This document shows, piece by piece, positions 47,078-59,003 of a DNA stretch of 64,000 nt. The notes under the pieces are model-generated. The model was not told the DNA's origin. It saw nothing but the letters and a program-made list of their open reading frames with translations, and did not search any database. Origin of the DNA: Rhizopus arrhizus (lineage: Eukaryota > Mucoromycota > Mucoromycetes > Mucorales > Rhizopodaceae); assembly GCA_024220505.1 (NCBI GenBank), contig JAKZZE010000038.1, positions 186,001 through 250,000 on the forward strand, written 5' to 3'. The stretch's first letter is position 1; every line of letters begins with the position of its first letter. Position numbers and translations under genes: made by a program.

Positions 47078-48332
47078 ATGAATCAACCAACCGCAACACC
47101 TCCCCCACCACCTACTTATATTCTTCGTGAACACAAGTCAACGGTCAACTATGTATGCTTGTTTGATTCTGATAATTATCTTGCTTCTTGGTAAATATAT
47201 ATTAAAAAAAGGGGAATGGAAATGTACAGTGAACTTATATTTAAAAGTGATGAAGAAGGATGGGTTGTAATTTGGAAATTAAAGACAAGACGTGTTGTGA
47301 TGAAGTGGAAAGCTCATGAGGATAATTGTTTAACAGTAAAAGTGATAAATAGAGATACTTTAATAAGGTATTTATAGAGTTGTCTTTAATTTATATAATA
47401 ATTTGATGTGATTATATCCAGTCAAGGTCGAGATAGTATGATTTATATATGGAAAATGAATTTAGATGAAACAAGAGTAGATAAAATGAAATCAATTGTG
47501 TATAATGACATTGGATTTTGTAAGATATCTTGTTTATTTGAGAATGGTAAATGAGATAAAGTAAAGGAGAGAATTGAATTAAATGTGTTTGTTAGATTTA
47601 GAATTATTATGTCTTGGTTCGATGGAAGATGTTGAATATGTAAATAATGATAGATGATAGATGATTTTACTTAATATCTATTAGTTTGGCGTATTTGATG
47701 TGACACGATATGAATGGATAATTAGAAAAGGTGGAGAGAAAAGGTTTGGAGCATGTATGGTAGTAAAGTTATATGGATCAGTGGAATCTTTATTTATATT
47801 GGCTGGATATGAAGATGGAAGTACGGTATTATGGGATGGAAATAAGAATGAATTGATTTGGCATAAAAAAGAACATAAAGAACCGGGTAATAAAGTCCAA
47901 GTAGAAATTATTTATATAAATTCTTATAAAATTACAGTACTCGATCTGTCCATAGACACTACAAAATCTTATTTTATCTCTTCATCTGCAGATAACCAAA
48001 TATGTCAACAGTCTCTGTCAACAGGTGATACTATCAAAAAGATAACGATAAAGAAATCTGGTATTCCTACTTTAAGTATCAGACATGATAATAAAATAAT
48101 GGGTAGTGGAGGATATGATGGAAGGTAAGAGGGATAAGAAGAGAGAAAGAGAGAGAGAGAGAGTTGAATGGTTTTGTTTAGGATTAGACTATTTTCAATC
48201 AAGACATTCAAACCATTAGCCATCTTAAATTTTCATCGTGATACAGTCTATTGTATCGATTTTGGTATAAAAAATAATTGGTTGATTGGGGCCAGTAAAG
48301 ACAATCGTATCAGTTTATGGAACTTGTTTTAA
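47078..48332 (+). CDS. ASA1: WD40 protein similar to ASTRA-associated protein Asa1
   Basis: The start is MNQPTATPPPPPTYILREHK followed by STVNYVCLFDSDNYLASW. WD segments include DEEGWVVIWKLKTRRVVMKW, GRDSMIYIWKMNLDETRV, FILAGYEDGSTVLWD, SADNQICQQSLSTGD and the C-terminal AILNFHRDTVYCIDFG.. GASKDNRISLWNLF. The proline-rich start with YILR.H...V, and a last repeat preceded by GSGGYDGRIRLF, fit the Asa1/GNB1L family. Asa1 supports assembly of PIKK kinases (Tra1, TORC, Mec1) with the TTT complex. Five or more short introns are inferred. Asa1 is poorly conserved, so the family call is moderate. Confidence 0.72.
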
Positions 48333-48367
48333 TCATATGAGTTCATTCTCTTTTTGGGTTATACAAT

Positions 48368-48427
48368 AGATAACAGACCAACCCGAGTCATTATTAAAAC
48401 TCAGATCCTATCTTTTACTCTTTATCT
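48368..48427. promoter_or_regulatory. Three GATA-factor sites upstream of the ammonium transporter
   Basis: AGATAA at 48368-48373, AGATAG on the minus strand at 48408-48413, and AGATAA on the minus strand at 48422-48427, all within 126 bp of the ATG. HGATAR sites bind AreA/NIT2-type nitrogen regulators in other fungi. GATA hexamers are common in AT-rich DNA, so clustering is the only support. Confidence 0.45.
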
Positions 48428-48493
48428 GTCTTATATAAACATGCTCTTTCAATCCATCTCCTTTCTTTTCTTTACCCCACAATTTATTAAATT

Positions 48494-49993
48494 ATGGATA
48501 CTCCTACATATCAAGCAGGTGATATTGCTTGGATTTTGACATCTACTGCCTTAGTTTGGCTTATGATCCCAGGTGTCGGTTACTTTTATTCTGGTATGGC
48601 AAGACAAAAGAATGCGCTGTCACTGATTATGGCATGTGTACTTTCTTTAGTTGTTGTCAGTGTAGAGGTAATCAGGATGAATTATTTAATTTGATTTATT
48701 CATTTCTTTATAGTGGTTTATATGGGGATATAGTTTAACATTTAGCAAGACAAGTACAAGTCCATTCATTGGTAATCTGGATAATGCATTCTTGCGAGGT
48801 GTATTGGGTGATGCTTCTATTGGATCAAGTGCTATTCCTGATCTTGTCTATTGTATCTATCAATGTATGTTTGCTGCTTTAACTCCTGCTCTTGCTATTG
48901 GTGCCGCTGCTGAAAGAGCTCGTTTGTTACCAATGATCATCTTCATTTTCATTTGGTCTACTCTTGTCTATAATTTTATTGCTTATTGGACTTGGAATCC
49001 TAATGGTTGGAGTGCAAAATTAGGTGCTGTTGATTTTGCTGGTGGTGTAAGTATACAATAGGTTCATGATCTTGTTACTCATCATTTTCACAGACTCCTG
49101 TTCACATCTCTAGTGGTGCTGCTAGTTTAGCCTATGCCTTGATCCTCGGTCGTCGTGAAGGACATGGTGAGAAGAAGGAAGAGTTCAGACCTCATAATAT
49201 GTCCAACGTTGTACTCGGTACTGCCTTTCTCTGGTTCGGTTGGTTTGGTTTTAACGGTGGTTCAGCCTTGTCTGGTAATCTTCGTGCTGCTATGGCTTGT
49301 GTTGTCACCAACTTGGCTGCCGCTGTCGGTGCAATCACTTGGATGTGTCTTGATTTCCGTATCGAACGTAAATTCTCTGCTCTTGGTTTCTGTTCTGGTG
49401 CTGTGGCTGGTCTTGTTGCTATCACACCTGCCTCTGGTTTTGTAGGTCCTGCGCCTGCTGTTGCTATTGGATTTTTGGGAGCTGTTGCTTGTAATATGGC
49501 TGTTCACTTGAAGCATTGGCTCAAGTATGATGATGTTGCTGATGTATTTGCTGTTCATGGTGTAGGTGGTTATGTTGGTTCCCTTTTGACGGGTATCTTT
49601 GCTGAATCCTATATCGCTGCTCTCGATGGATCTACTGTGATTGCTGGTGGTTGGATGAATCGTAACTTTATTCAATTAGGCTATCAATTGGCTGATTGTA
49701 CCTCAGGTATGGCTTGGAGTTTTGTTGTTACTTACATCATCTTGTTCATCATGAACAAAATACCTGGTCTTTCACTACGTGTTGATCGCGAATCAGAACT
49801 TAAGGGATTGGATGTAGCTGAAATCGGTGAAATGGCTTACTATCATGTTGATAAAATCGTTGGTGTCGACCAAAACACAGGCGAAGAAAAGGTCATTAAA
49901 GAAGAAGTCCAAGGTTATCCTTACCAGCCTCAAGCTCAAGGTTCAATGGGCTCAGGGAATCCACTGACCAAAGATACTCTTGATAATGCTTAA
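48494..49993 (+). CDS. Ammonium transporter (AMT/MEP family)
   Basis: Three exons (48494-48667, 48714-49046, 49094-49993) give 468 aa with 11 hydrophobic spans, the fungal Mep layout. The start MDTPTYQAGDIAWILTSTAL leads into the first membrane helix. The conserved pore is present: FYSGMARQKN, PALAIGAAAERARL, the first pore His in GGTPVHISSGAASLAYALIL, WFGWFGFNGGSAL and the second His in DVFAVHGVGGYVGSLLTGIF. Both twin histidines are retained, so it is likely a functional transporter rather than a modified sensor. The C-terminal tail GLDVAEIGEMAY is the conserved gating helix. GATA motifs lie upstream. Confidence 0.96.
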
Positions 49994-51163
49994 AGATGAA
50001 CCAAAATATCCTCTCTCTCTCTCTCTCTTTTTTTTTTTTAATTCATATTGTGTACACTAGTTTTTTATAATTTTATAATATTCCTTTAATCAAATCCTTT
50101 TTTTTTTTTTTTTTTTTTCCCCACAATCTATTTTTTTAATAAAAAATAAAAACATCCACTTTTTTTCCTATCAATAACAATGTTCAAGAATGTTTAGACG
50201 TTCTGTTTCTAGTCTGTGAGTAAAATCTTGTTATTTGATTGGCTGTTCACTGAAAGCCTTATCTGTACCAAAAGAGGTTCAGTTTAAAATAAGTATTTCT
50301 TTTTCTAGTAAAGTTGAATAAAAATATATCACATATTTTCCTTTTTTATTGTATGTATTCATTTTTTTTTTTTTTTTTGGTTTCATAATTTAGGATGAAA
50401 TCAATTTAAAGCCATCTTAATCAGAATGTACAAATGATTTTAAAGTGCAAAAACTCAAATCCAATCATAGTATGTGTGATAAAAAACTTGTTTTTACAAG
50501 ACAGTGAACACAAATAATAGTTTGTGATACAAGTTATCAACCCTAGAGTACTTTGGATGTTTAATTGATCCAGAGTGAGTTGTATGAGAAGAAGGGGGAT
50601 GAAAGAAAAGCATGATTACAAACAAACGAAAACAAAACTTTACATTTAAACTGAGATGTGGTTTTATGAATAAAGAACTCCTTCCACTTTTCAAGGACTG
50701 GTAAATCCAAATCAATAGTACAGGTAACGCAATATGCCGAAACCTCCCTTTTGATGCAACAACAGACCTTCTGGATCATTCGATTTATTTATAATTTTAC
50801 TATTTTGTAGAAATAGTCATTGTAAACTTGCTACGTGATGCTAACAGATCCTCTTATTGGAATTGAACCTTGGGGAACAGTGGACAATGTCCAGCCCAGA
50901 ATTCGACTTTGAAAAAATACGTCAAGGGACGAAATAGGATAGAATGTCAAAAAAAAAAAAGGCAGAATATTTATAAAAGATTCACTACTCTAGTCCCACA
51001 AAGATTTATTGTAAACATTCGCATACCTACAGAATTTTATTTATTTATTTCAGATCACTGGCTGGCAAGAAGAAGAAAACATGGTCAAAAGGAATAGTGA
51101 TGAAATATAACAGTGAATAAAGGAATAAATACGTACATCATTTCCTTCAATAGATACCCTTGC
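49994..51163. other. Intergenic, homopolymer-rich
   Basis: T-runs at about 50027-50039, 50099-50118 and 50362-50380 and a CT repeat at 50010-50027. The short ORFs near 50490-50780 and 50870-51097 lack protein character. This is 3' flanking DNA of two convergent genes. Confidence 0.55.
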
Positions 51164-53073
51164 CTAGACAGAATTAGGTTGGATTAAACTGGCTTGACCA
51201 TGACCAGATAAAGTGAGCTGTTCAATAGTGACAACGACTTGCTTGTATACTTTTTCTAAAGAAGACGCTTCTTGTTCGTGTTGATAAACTAGTAAGGATT
51301 GATTAGTAAAGACAGATGGACAGTGTAATCTACATTACGTTGGATAGCTGCATTGACATCAGAAGCAAGAGAATCTCGGGCAGATTTATTGAGTAAATGG
51401 GCCACTGGACTTGTGGTTGGATTGGGATAGGCTAACAAAGAAGATATGTCTGACAAGGTGGTGGAGTAGTTTGGATCAGTGCTGTATTTTTCTTGTAACT
51501 TTTGTCCATAGTGCATTGCTTTTTTGATATAATTATGTTCTTCATCAAAATAATCAAAGCTGTGAATACTACTCGCATTACTACTTCGTCTTTCAAATGT
51601 AGGATGAGTAGGAGTGGCGGCAATGGCTGCCCAACTTAAGCGCCTTCCCGACGCGCTTGCAGACACTGGAGGTGGATGAGGTGTGGGAGGGTTAGGAAAG
51701 TGAGATTGAGGATCCTCTTCTTCATATAATACTTGACTCTGTATGTCTGTAGAATGACGTAAAGAGTCATTTATCATTTCAATCAACTTTTGTGATTTCA
51801 ATTGAAATAAGAGTCGAGGGTTTTGTTTTAGTAGTTCTGGATAACCTGTTTCTATCTGCTGAATGGCTTCGTCTACTTTTCCTGCTAAAAGGGATCTTCG
51901 AATACTGGATCGTGTTTCGATGTTGGTGTTTGTAAAAAAAGTTTGTTTTCCTTTGTTATCTTGTTTCATGTAGTTTATATTTTTTTGAAGTGAATTAGCA
52001 GTATTAAGATAACCATGATGGACTAGATAATCAAGTACAAGTTGATCTATACTATTATGATTCACAGCATGTTCTTTTTGAATCAAATCTTGTAAAACTT
52101 CATGTTTCATTTCCTAATAAAAAAAAAATGAGAACAAGACCATCAGATTCAATAGGATTTACCTTGACATAGTGTGCAATATCAAACACAAATGGTTCTT
52201 GACCAAAATTAACATAGACCTTTTCACCTGGTGTACGCAAACCGACACATGGATAAAAGGACTCTGATAAATTAATATTTTTGAAAGCGACACCGAGAAA
52301 GACACCATTTTTAGTAAAGAAGGCAGTTTTGTTTGCATAATTAATACAGCAACCTATTGTATCACCCGTAGAGAAACTAGGACCATAATCTTTGCCTTGT
52401 CCACACTGATCAAATATATGACCATCATCAGCATGATAAGCATACGAATGAGCATCCCAACCTAAAGAAAGATTGTCAGCTAAAATAAGGGAACTATTCA
52501 TCTTTAGTTACCAGGCAATCTTTCCAATTTATTAGCTGCTCTACAAAATCCAATACAAATAAAGCCATCTTCACCTTTTGAAATCACTTTTATTTCAAAA
52601 TAGTAAATACCACATTGTGGCCTAATAGGGAAATTGGTTCGAATCGTTGCAGCATCAAGCTCCTTTTTGCCTGGTCCTATTGTTTTCATTAAATATTTCC
52701 CACGAAAAAAAAAAAAAAAAAAAAAAAAAAAGGGTTCAAAACCTGAATAATACAAATCATAGCCATTCATGCCAACATCAATATATTTTGCTTTATCATT
52801 TTTATTCCAAAATTGAGGTAAACGTAAATCGATTTCTTCAATCAAATTCTTATTGCATTGTTCTGACACAAGATGTGCATAGTTTGTATGTTTTAAATAA
52901 GCAGGATATTTGGAAATGATTGTATTGATTGATGTATGTTTGTATTGATTTAAATTGTTGTTATTATGAATATTCGTATTATGGCTATTATTAACTGTAG
53001 GAAATGCCCAAGGAAAAGATTGTAAAGGAGGAAAGGCAGAAGAATAATTCATTTTAGAAATAAAAGATGTCAT
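51164..53073 (-). CDS. GID1: SPRY-LisH-CTLH protein, GID1/VID30-RanBP9 type
   Basis: Scaffold of the GID/CTLH ubiquitin ligase that degrades gluconeogenic enzymes in yeast. The N-terminus is long and Asn-rich (NNSHNTNIHNNNNLNQYKHT). The SPRY domain runs ELDAATIRTNFPIRPQCGIY, YFEIKVISKGEDGFICIGF, GWDAHSYAYHADDGHIFD, and GCCINYANKTAFFTKNGVFL with YPCVGLRTPGEKVYVNFG. LisH is IDQLVLDYLVHHGYLNTANS. CTLH is RSSIRRSLLAGKVDEAIQQI and LFQLKSQKLIEMI. CRA follows with AMHYGQKLQEKY and the last exon YQHEQEASSLEKVYKQVVVT, ending at 51164. An intron near 52684-52740 contains a poly-T run and would otherwise read as a spurious poly-F segment. The start could be the ATG at 53073 or the Met seven codons later. 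Confidence 0.9.
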
Positions 53074-53249
53074 TAAAGCAAGGGGGAAAAAAAAAAGAGA
53101 GAAAAAAAAAAAAAAACATTCCTCGTATGATGTTTAACTCATACCACGTGCCTTCTCACACACAAACAAGATACACACTTTTACTCTCTCTTTTTCTAAT
53201 GTTACAAATTCGTCTGTTACTGTTACTATTGTTTATATACATTTTCTAT

Positions 53250-53757
53250 TTAAATTTGCTTTCCCAGTGATTCAAATTCAAATTTAGTTGCGCGTAAACC
53301 AATACCTGCTGGAGCATTCATTGTCAAATACTTTAACCATCGATCCACGACTTCAGGATGAGCATCCTTAATCTGAAGCAAACGTTTGTGTGTCTTTCGT
53401 TCAAAGTTTTCTTGTGATTTTTTGTGAACAAAGGGTGATTTGATCACTGTCCAACGTGAGGTTTGAGTAGGTAAAGGTATTGTGCCTGAACAAGGCATAC
53501 CCAGATGATAAGCTGCACGACGAGCAAAGTCAGCATAGAAATCGAGTTGTTGAGGAAGGTATCCTCTGAATTGAAGGTTGCATACAGGAATATCGTGTGT
53601 GGGTGAAACTCGTTTAGGAACTATCACAAGTTGTAAACAAATAAACTTTATTCCTCTTTATTCTATACCTTCAAATGCTTGGCTTAATTCTTGTACTTCA
53701 GTCGTTTTAGGTAATTGTAAAGTTTTACTTATTTCAGTCACTTCAGTAGACTTTGTA
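53250..53757 (-). CDS. RSM10: Mitochondrial small ribosomal subunit protein S10 (mS10/RSM10), N-terminus unresolved
   Basis: The exon to 53250 reads VPKRVSPTHDIPVCNLQFRG, YLPQQLDFYADFARRAAYHL, GMPCSGTIPLPTQTSRWTVI, SPFVHKKSQENFERKTHKRL, and APAGIGLRATKFEFE, the uS10m core with its HKKSQENFE..H signature. An upstream exon (53757 back to about 53670) gives KSTEVTEISKTLQLPKTTEV and QELSQAFEV, suiting a mature N-terminus after the targeting peptide. The first exon with the start codon was not found with confidence; an in-frame stop just beyond 53757 implies another intron. The stop codon is at 53250. Confidence 0.85.
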
Positions 53758-53829
53758 CTATCATCATTTCAATTATTTCCCTTCTCCTTTCTCTTTCTCT
53801 CTCTTTCTCTCTTACGTATATAAGCGTGA

Positions 53830-54934
53830 ATAACTAAATAATCTAAAACATGGTTTCAGTGAACGAGTCTAATAAAAACTGAATTAATAAACCATTTTCT
53901 TTCCTCCTTTTTTTTTTTTTTTTTCTTTTTGATAATTACTGCAAGCATCTTTTCTTCACACAGGGGTGGGGTAATAAAAAAAAAAGAAGTGGAGAGAAAA
54001 GCCACTTTAAATTTCTTGGTACAAATGTCAACCTTTAAGTTACACAAAGATCAATCAAAAGGGTAAAAGAAAGAGGTTGAGGGAAAGAGAGTGGATGACA
54101 TCAAGACTTGTAAAATTCTATTTAGACTCTTGATTAAATTGAATTCATTTCTCCAAGTAAATGCTAAAAAAGAGAGATTAAAAAGAGGGAATGTATTTCT
54201 GCCCAGTAAGACCATTTGAACAAAAACAAAAATAAAGTGTACTACACTATTTACCGTTGATTATCAAAAGATACTCAAACTTCTTGAAAGGTAATTTATT
54301 CTTTTAATGAACAATCAAGTAATTGAAATTGAAGATTACAGTAGTTTGAACAATGAACAGTATAGGATTAACCTATAGCCTTCATATCGTCCTATATAAT
54401 GAATTTGTAAAACATAAAAGATATAAATATGTTTAAATAAAAAAAAAAAAGAAGCTCAAAATATTTAAAAAAAAAGCCATGTTAATATCAGATAATACTT
54501 TAATTGCATGAAACATACATCAATCATAATGAGTGAACAAGGCTTTAATCAAGTATGATTAACAGTTGATACAAATATAAAATACTTGTAAAAGATTTAT
54601 TCTAGTCGGACAGTGTTGTAAATTAGAAGAATAAATTACAACAATAAACGTTGAATGCAAACATAAAGCAGATCAACACGATCGCAATTTGAGTGGTTTT
54701 TCTGCTCATCCATGGTGCGGTGTTTGAAATACAATAAAAAAATAAGTGGTTGAAAGCGAAAACACACAAAAAAGCAAAGCCAGCAAATACATCAATCCTT
54801 CCTTTTCATCTTAGGTAAAGTAGGAACCCACTGATTGAAAAATATATATCGCTGTATATATATTTGATGGATGAGTGGGATGGATGGTATATGGATTAGA
54901 AAAATGCTAAAATAATTCTTGACATTTAGCCATT
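53830..54934. other. Intergenic, RPS16 promoter side
   Basis: No ORF of note. It contains poly-A/T runs, a possible first exon of mS10 near its left end, and the GGAT-rich motif listed separately. Confidence 0.5.
54866..54887 (-). promoter_or_regulatory. GGAT/ATCC repeat upstream of RPS16
   Basis: GATGGATGAGTGGGATGG followed by ATGG; the reverse strand reads CCATCCATCCCACTCATCC. It lies 48-69 bp before the ATG, like the ATCC repeat 33-57 bp before RPP1 but inverted. Confidence 0.4.
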
Positions 54935-55677
54935 ATGGAAGCTGTTCAAACATTTGGTCGCAAGGTAAATTAAAAATTCTAATCAAAATGTCAAAGGAAT
55001 TTCAGGTTTTTGATTGATTGTCGAATAAAAGAGAGAGAGAAGAAGAAGAAAGAGTAGAATAAGGATAATGAACGTAGAATAAAACAATACAAAATTCACT
55101 CATTGACAGAAACAATTGGGGAATCTGTCATATTAACCAATAATTAACAACTAAATATACTGATTCACCACAAACACGTCCACTGTTCTCTTTCTTTTTT
55201 CGACAGTCAATAAAAGACTTGTAATTCAGACACCTTTTTTTTCAATGGTTTACAACTGCTAACTTTCAAAAAAAAAAAAAATAGAAAACTGCCACTGCTG
55301 TTGCCCACTGTAAGCGTGGACGTGGTCTCATTCGTATCAACGGTTCTCCTCTTGAACTTCTTGAACCCGAGATCTTGAAATTCAAGGTTTATGAAGTTAT
55401 TCTTCTCTTGGGTGAAGAACGTTTTGCTAACGTTGACATCCGTATCCGTACTCACGGTGGTGGTCACGTCTCTCAAGTTTACGCTATCCGTCAAGCTCTT
55501 GCCAAGGCCATTGTTGCCTTTTACCAAAAATACGTTGATGAAGCTGCCAAGAAGGAAATCAAGGAAATCCTTGTTCAATATGACCGTACTCTTCTTGTTG
55601 CTGATCCTCGTCGTTGTGAACCCAAGAAGTTTGCCGGTCCTGGTGCTCGTGCTCGTTACCAAAAGTCTTACCGTTAA
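54935..55677 (+). CDS. RPS16: 40S ribosomal protein S16 (uS9)
   Basis: Two exons (54935-54964, 55285-55677) give 140 aa, the family length. Blocks: [60 protein letters not shown], and [20 protein letters not shown], with the invariant C-terminal YQKSYR whose arginine contacts P-site tRNA. The intron is about 320 nt, roughly six times longer than typical introns here, and sits after codon 10, the position of first introns in many ribosomal genes. It could host a snoRNA, but I could not define C/D or H/ACA boxes convincingly. Codon use is strongly biased (high expression). Confidence 0.96.
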
Positions 55678-57132
55678 AAAGTGGAAACAAAAAGGAGTGG
55701 AGTGGAAAAAAGTATTTGGTTCAAGTCTTTTTATCTGTTTTTATACAGCCTCTCTTCTCTTTTGATTGTTAAATAAAATATTTTTTTTTAATTAAAAAAC
55801 ACACTTTTAATGAACAAGTAATCAAGAAACATAAATTGCCTATTCCATAAAGAACGCTGGAATTTGAATGATTTATACGTCAAAAAGAGAGAAAACAAGA
55901 AGAAAGGATCAGCAACTTTATGAAAAGTGAAAAGGCTGATACCCCTATGCACTTGCATCTTAAGGAGTGACATTTTTTTATAACCTTGTGCCTTTACTTT
56001 TTAAGCCAAACAGCACAACTTTTTTTTTTTTTTTTTTTTTCTACTGTCAAGCAAACGCGTACGTTGGTTAGCAAATAATAATAATAATAATATTAAAAGC
56101 ATGTGTCATATCACCCGAAACAATATAAACAATCATGGATCGTTTGTTGTATTCTAAACCAGACAATACTTGTAATATTCTTAGAGATGCTGTCATTATT
56201 GATGTTGTGATGACTAAAATCATATCATTTGTTATTCTTGACAAACCATTCAACACTTTGCATAATATCTTTGTACTATAAATCAGGCACTGAATGTATG
56301 TATTTGCTTCATAGTGCCTTGAAATATTGTTTTACGCATTAATTTGCCAGTTTCTTGTGATGATTGGTTTACTAATAAAAAAAAAAAAAAGGAAAATTAT
56401 GCATTATCTTGATAAAAAGATGGTTTATATACAGCATGTATTGTGAATAGACCCATTTATCTTTAGATCATTCCTTTTTATTGTTGATATAATAGACCTT
56501 TATAATTTATGCAAAAGCGACAAGTTGGAAACTAATCTTTTTTGTTTGGTAAATTGAATGCAGCATTTTATGTGTCACAAGAGAGGTAGATAATATGGAA
56601 CTTTGAGATGTGTAGCTAATGTAATACGTGTAAAGCACATCTTGTTGATGATGAACTTGATTGTTGTAAATATTTTACTAATTAAAAAGATGGGATTGAA
56701 CCAATTTATTTTTACATCTCGGATGTATAATAATAACCATCTTTTTTTTTTTTTTTTTTTTTTTTTTGCAATTTCTAAACCTAACTCCGAAGCTTTTTTT
56801 CATGTAGGTTTATTCTTACTTGTAAAATGTTTTGATTTAAAAGAAAAGAAAAAAAAAGTGGATTTATTCAACTACTTAAAAGAGAATAGATTTAAGAGTA
56901 CATATTCTTGCTCTTTTTATATAAAACATTCCACTTCCTTTTAGGTTATCGTGGCGAGAAAAGAAAGGGATGAAAAAGAAACTACCTTTCTTAGAATCTC
57001 CGCTTATAGCTTTTTATCAAGGAGGGATTAGTTTTTTTTTTTTTTGTACTTTTTTTCTTTCTGTTTCTTTTTGACAACTTTCTTTTTCTTTCTTTTTTTA
57101 CACTGTTTTTTCTTATTTAATACAACATAAAA
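55678..57132. other. Intergenic, no gene seen
   Basis: About 1.45 kb with T-runs near 56019-56040 and 56741-56766. The few open frames are low complexity. The right end holds the 14-3-3 promoter, very pyrimidine-rich just before the ATG. Confidence 0.5.
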
Positions 57133-58235
57133 ATGTCTACTGTAAGTAACTTTGACTATCAAAAAAGGGTTTAGCTTTTGCTCATCTTTAGCTTTTCTTT
57201 TTTGTTCTGCTTTTTTTTTATAGGAGCGTGAAAACAATGTTTACATGGCCAAGCTTGCCGAACAAGCTGAACGTTATGATGGTAATAAATAAATACAAAA
57301 AGAGAAGGTACAAAAGAAGCTTATAATATTTAATAGAAATGGTTACTTTCACAAAGGATGTAGCAAAGGTAAAGTATATTAAAAGGAGAGGGACACAACG
57401 TGATTTTTAATGACCCGATTCTTGTTTATATTTCATTTTCATATTCAGATGGGTGTTGAGTTAACAGTTGAAGAACGTAATTTGCTGTCTGTTGCCTATA
57501 AGAATGTGATTGGTGCTCGTCGTGCTTCTTGGAGAATTGTTTCTTCTATTGAACAAAAGGAAGAAAGTAAGGGTAATAGCACTCAAGTTGAAAAGATCAA
57601 GGCTTATCGTCAAAAGATTGAAACCGAACTTCAAGATGTCTGTAAGGACATTTTGGCTGTTTTATCCGAAAACTTGATCCCCAATGCTCAAGGCGGTGAA
57701 TCAAAGGTGTTTTATTACAAGATGTAAGTTAAATAAAGAAAAAAGAGACTTGTGATAACAATAATAATACAGGATGGGTGATTACCACCGTTATCTCGCT
57801 GAATTCCTTACAAGTGAAGCTCGTAAAGAATCTGGTAATCAAGCTCATGAAGCTTACAAGACTGCTACAGATATTGCACAAACTGAATTAGCCCCTACCC
57901 ACCCTATTCGCTTAGGTCTCGCTTTGAACTTTTCCGTCTTCTACTATGAAATCTCTAACTCTCCTGATCGCGCCTGTCACTTGGCTAAGCAAGCCTTTGA
58001 TGATGCTATCGCTGAATTAGATACTCTTTCTGAAGAATCTTACAAGGACTCTACTCTTATCATGCAATTACTAAGAGACAATCTTACTTTGTGGACTTCT
58101 GATTTACAAGAAGGTAACGTATAATGACCCAAAGTGTGAAAGGGAACAAAGTGAAAAAAGAAGAATTAAAAGATCTTTATAGAAGCTGACAAAGCAGATG
58201 ATAACAAGGCAGATGTTACTGACGAATCTAAATAA
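57133..58235 (+). CDS. BMH1: 14-3-3 protein
   Basis: Six exons (57133-57141, 57224-57281, 57337-57368, 57449-57723, 57773-58113, 58183-58235) give 255 aa. A dimeric phosphoserine/threonine-binding adaptor. Signatures: [93 protein letters not shown], and [20 protein letters not shown], then [16 protein letters not shown]. The phosphopeptide-binding K, R, R and Y residues lie in these conserved blocks. The first exon codes only MST, and the variable acidic tail ([17 protein letters not shown]) is on its own exon. One junction gives KMMGDY where KMKGDY is usual. Confidence 0.97.
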
Positions 58236-59003
58236 ATGTTTTCTTGCCAATTCATTTTTGCTCAACACCTTTCCCTCACTCCCCCTTTTCCCCCTTTTTT
58301 TTTCATCAACAATTGTAACGCCCACATAAAAACATTTTTTTTTTATTCTAAAATAAATACACAAAAATAAGTGTATTCAATATAATGCTGAAAAACAAAA
58401 AACAAAAGAAGGGGAGGGGAAATAAATGATAATACAAGATATTTATATAACATCAAAGAAATAGTAAAATAACTAGGCTTATTATGATTTACTATTCCGC
58501 TTGGACGGATCAAAAGGGTCTCTTCTAAGGTTAATTTAATACCACGTTTCTAACATGTGCCATTTAAAATACAGGCAAAAAATATTAATGTTACCCACCC
58601 CCGCCGTATTCTATTTACAAAAGATAAGTTTCTCTAAATAGTATTTAAAGTCACAAAAGACAAATAGATTTATATAGTCTTTTATGTTCAACAAACTTTA
58701 TTTTGACAGGCACATCAACTTTGGTCTCCCACCAATAAATAAATGAAAAATAGCATTCTAAAAAGGCTTTTTGCTAATTGAAAGCTTCCTCTTAATAAAG
58801 TCATCTCTCTTGAATTGATTTCATGAAATGTAAAAATAGGAATAATTTTATACAATTGCATTCAAATCTGTTCCAAGTTATCGGCTAAGAATAGAGAATT
58901 AAATTTTTATTTTGCTTTTTGATATTAACTAGATTTAAACGCTACACATGAGAAAATACAAATAGATTAGAAAAGTACGAATAAAATAACGATATTTTTG
59001 CTT
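58236..59003. other. Convergent 3' intergenic
   Basis: AT-rich spacer between the 14-3-3 and siderophore-transporter stops, with no ORF of note. Confidence 0.5.

Noticed and set aside
49262..49675. 137-codon antisense ORF over the ammonium transporter
   Set aside because: Rich in S/T/N with no recognisable motif; explained by the codon bias of the sense gene.
50855..50890. Minus-strand GGTTCAATTCC resembling a tRNA B box
   Set aside because: The flanking bases do not form a five-pair T stem, and no D-arm, anticodon arm or acceptor stem can be drawn upstream.
52684..52740. Poly-phenylalanine stretch in the GID1 reading frame
   Set aside because: It falls inside a poly-T intron bounded by GTTTTGAAC and CAATAG; splicing it out joins S-GPGKKELDAATIR as expected for SPRY proteins.
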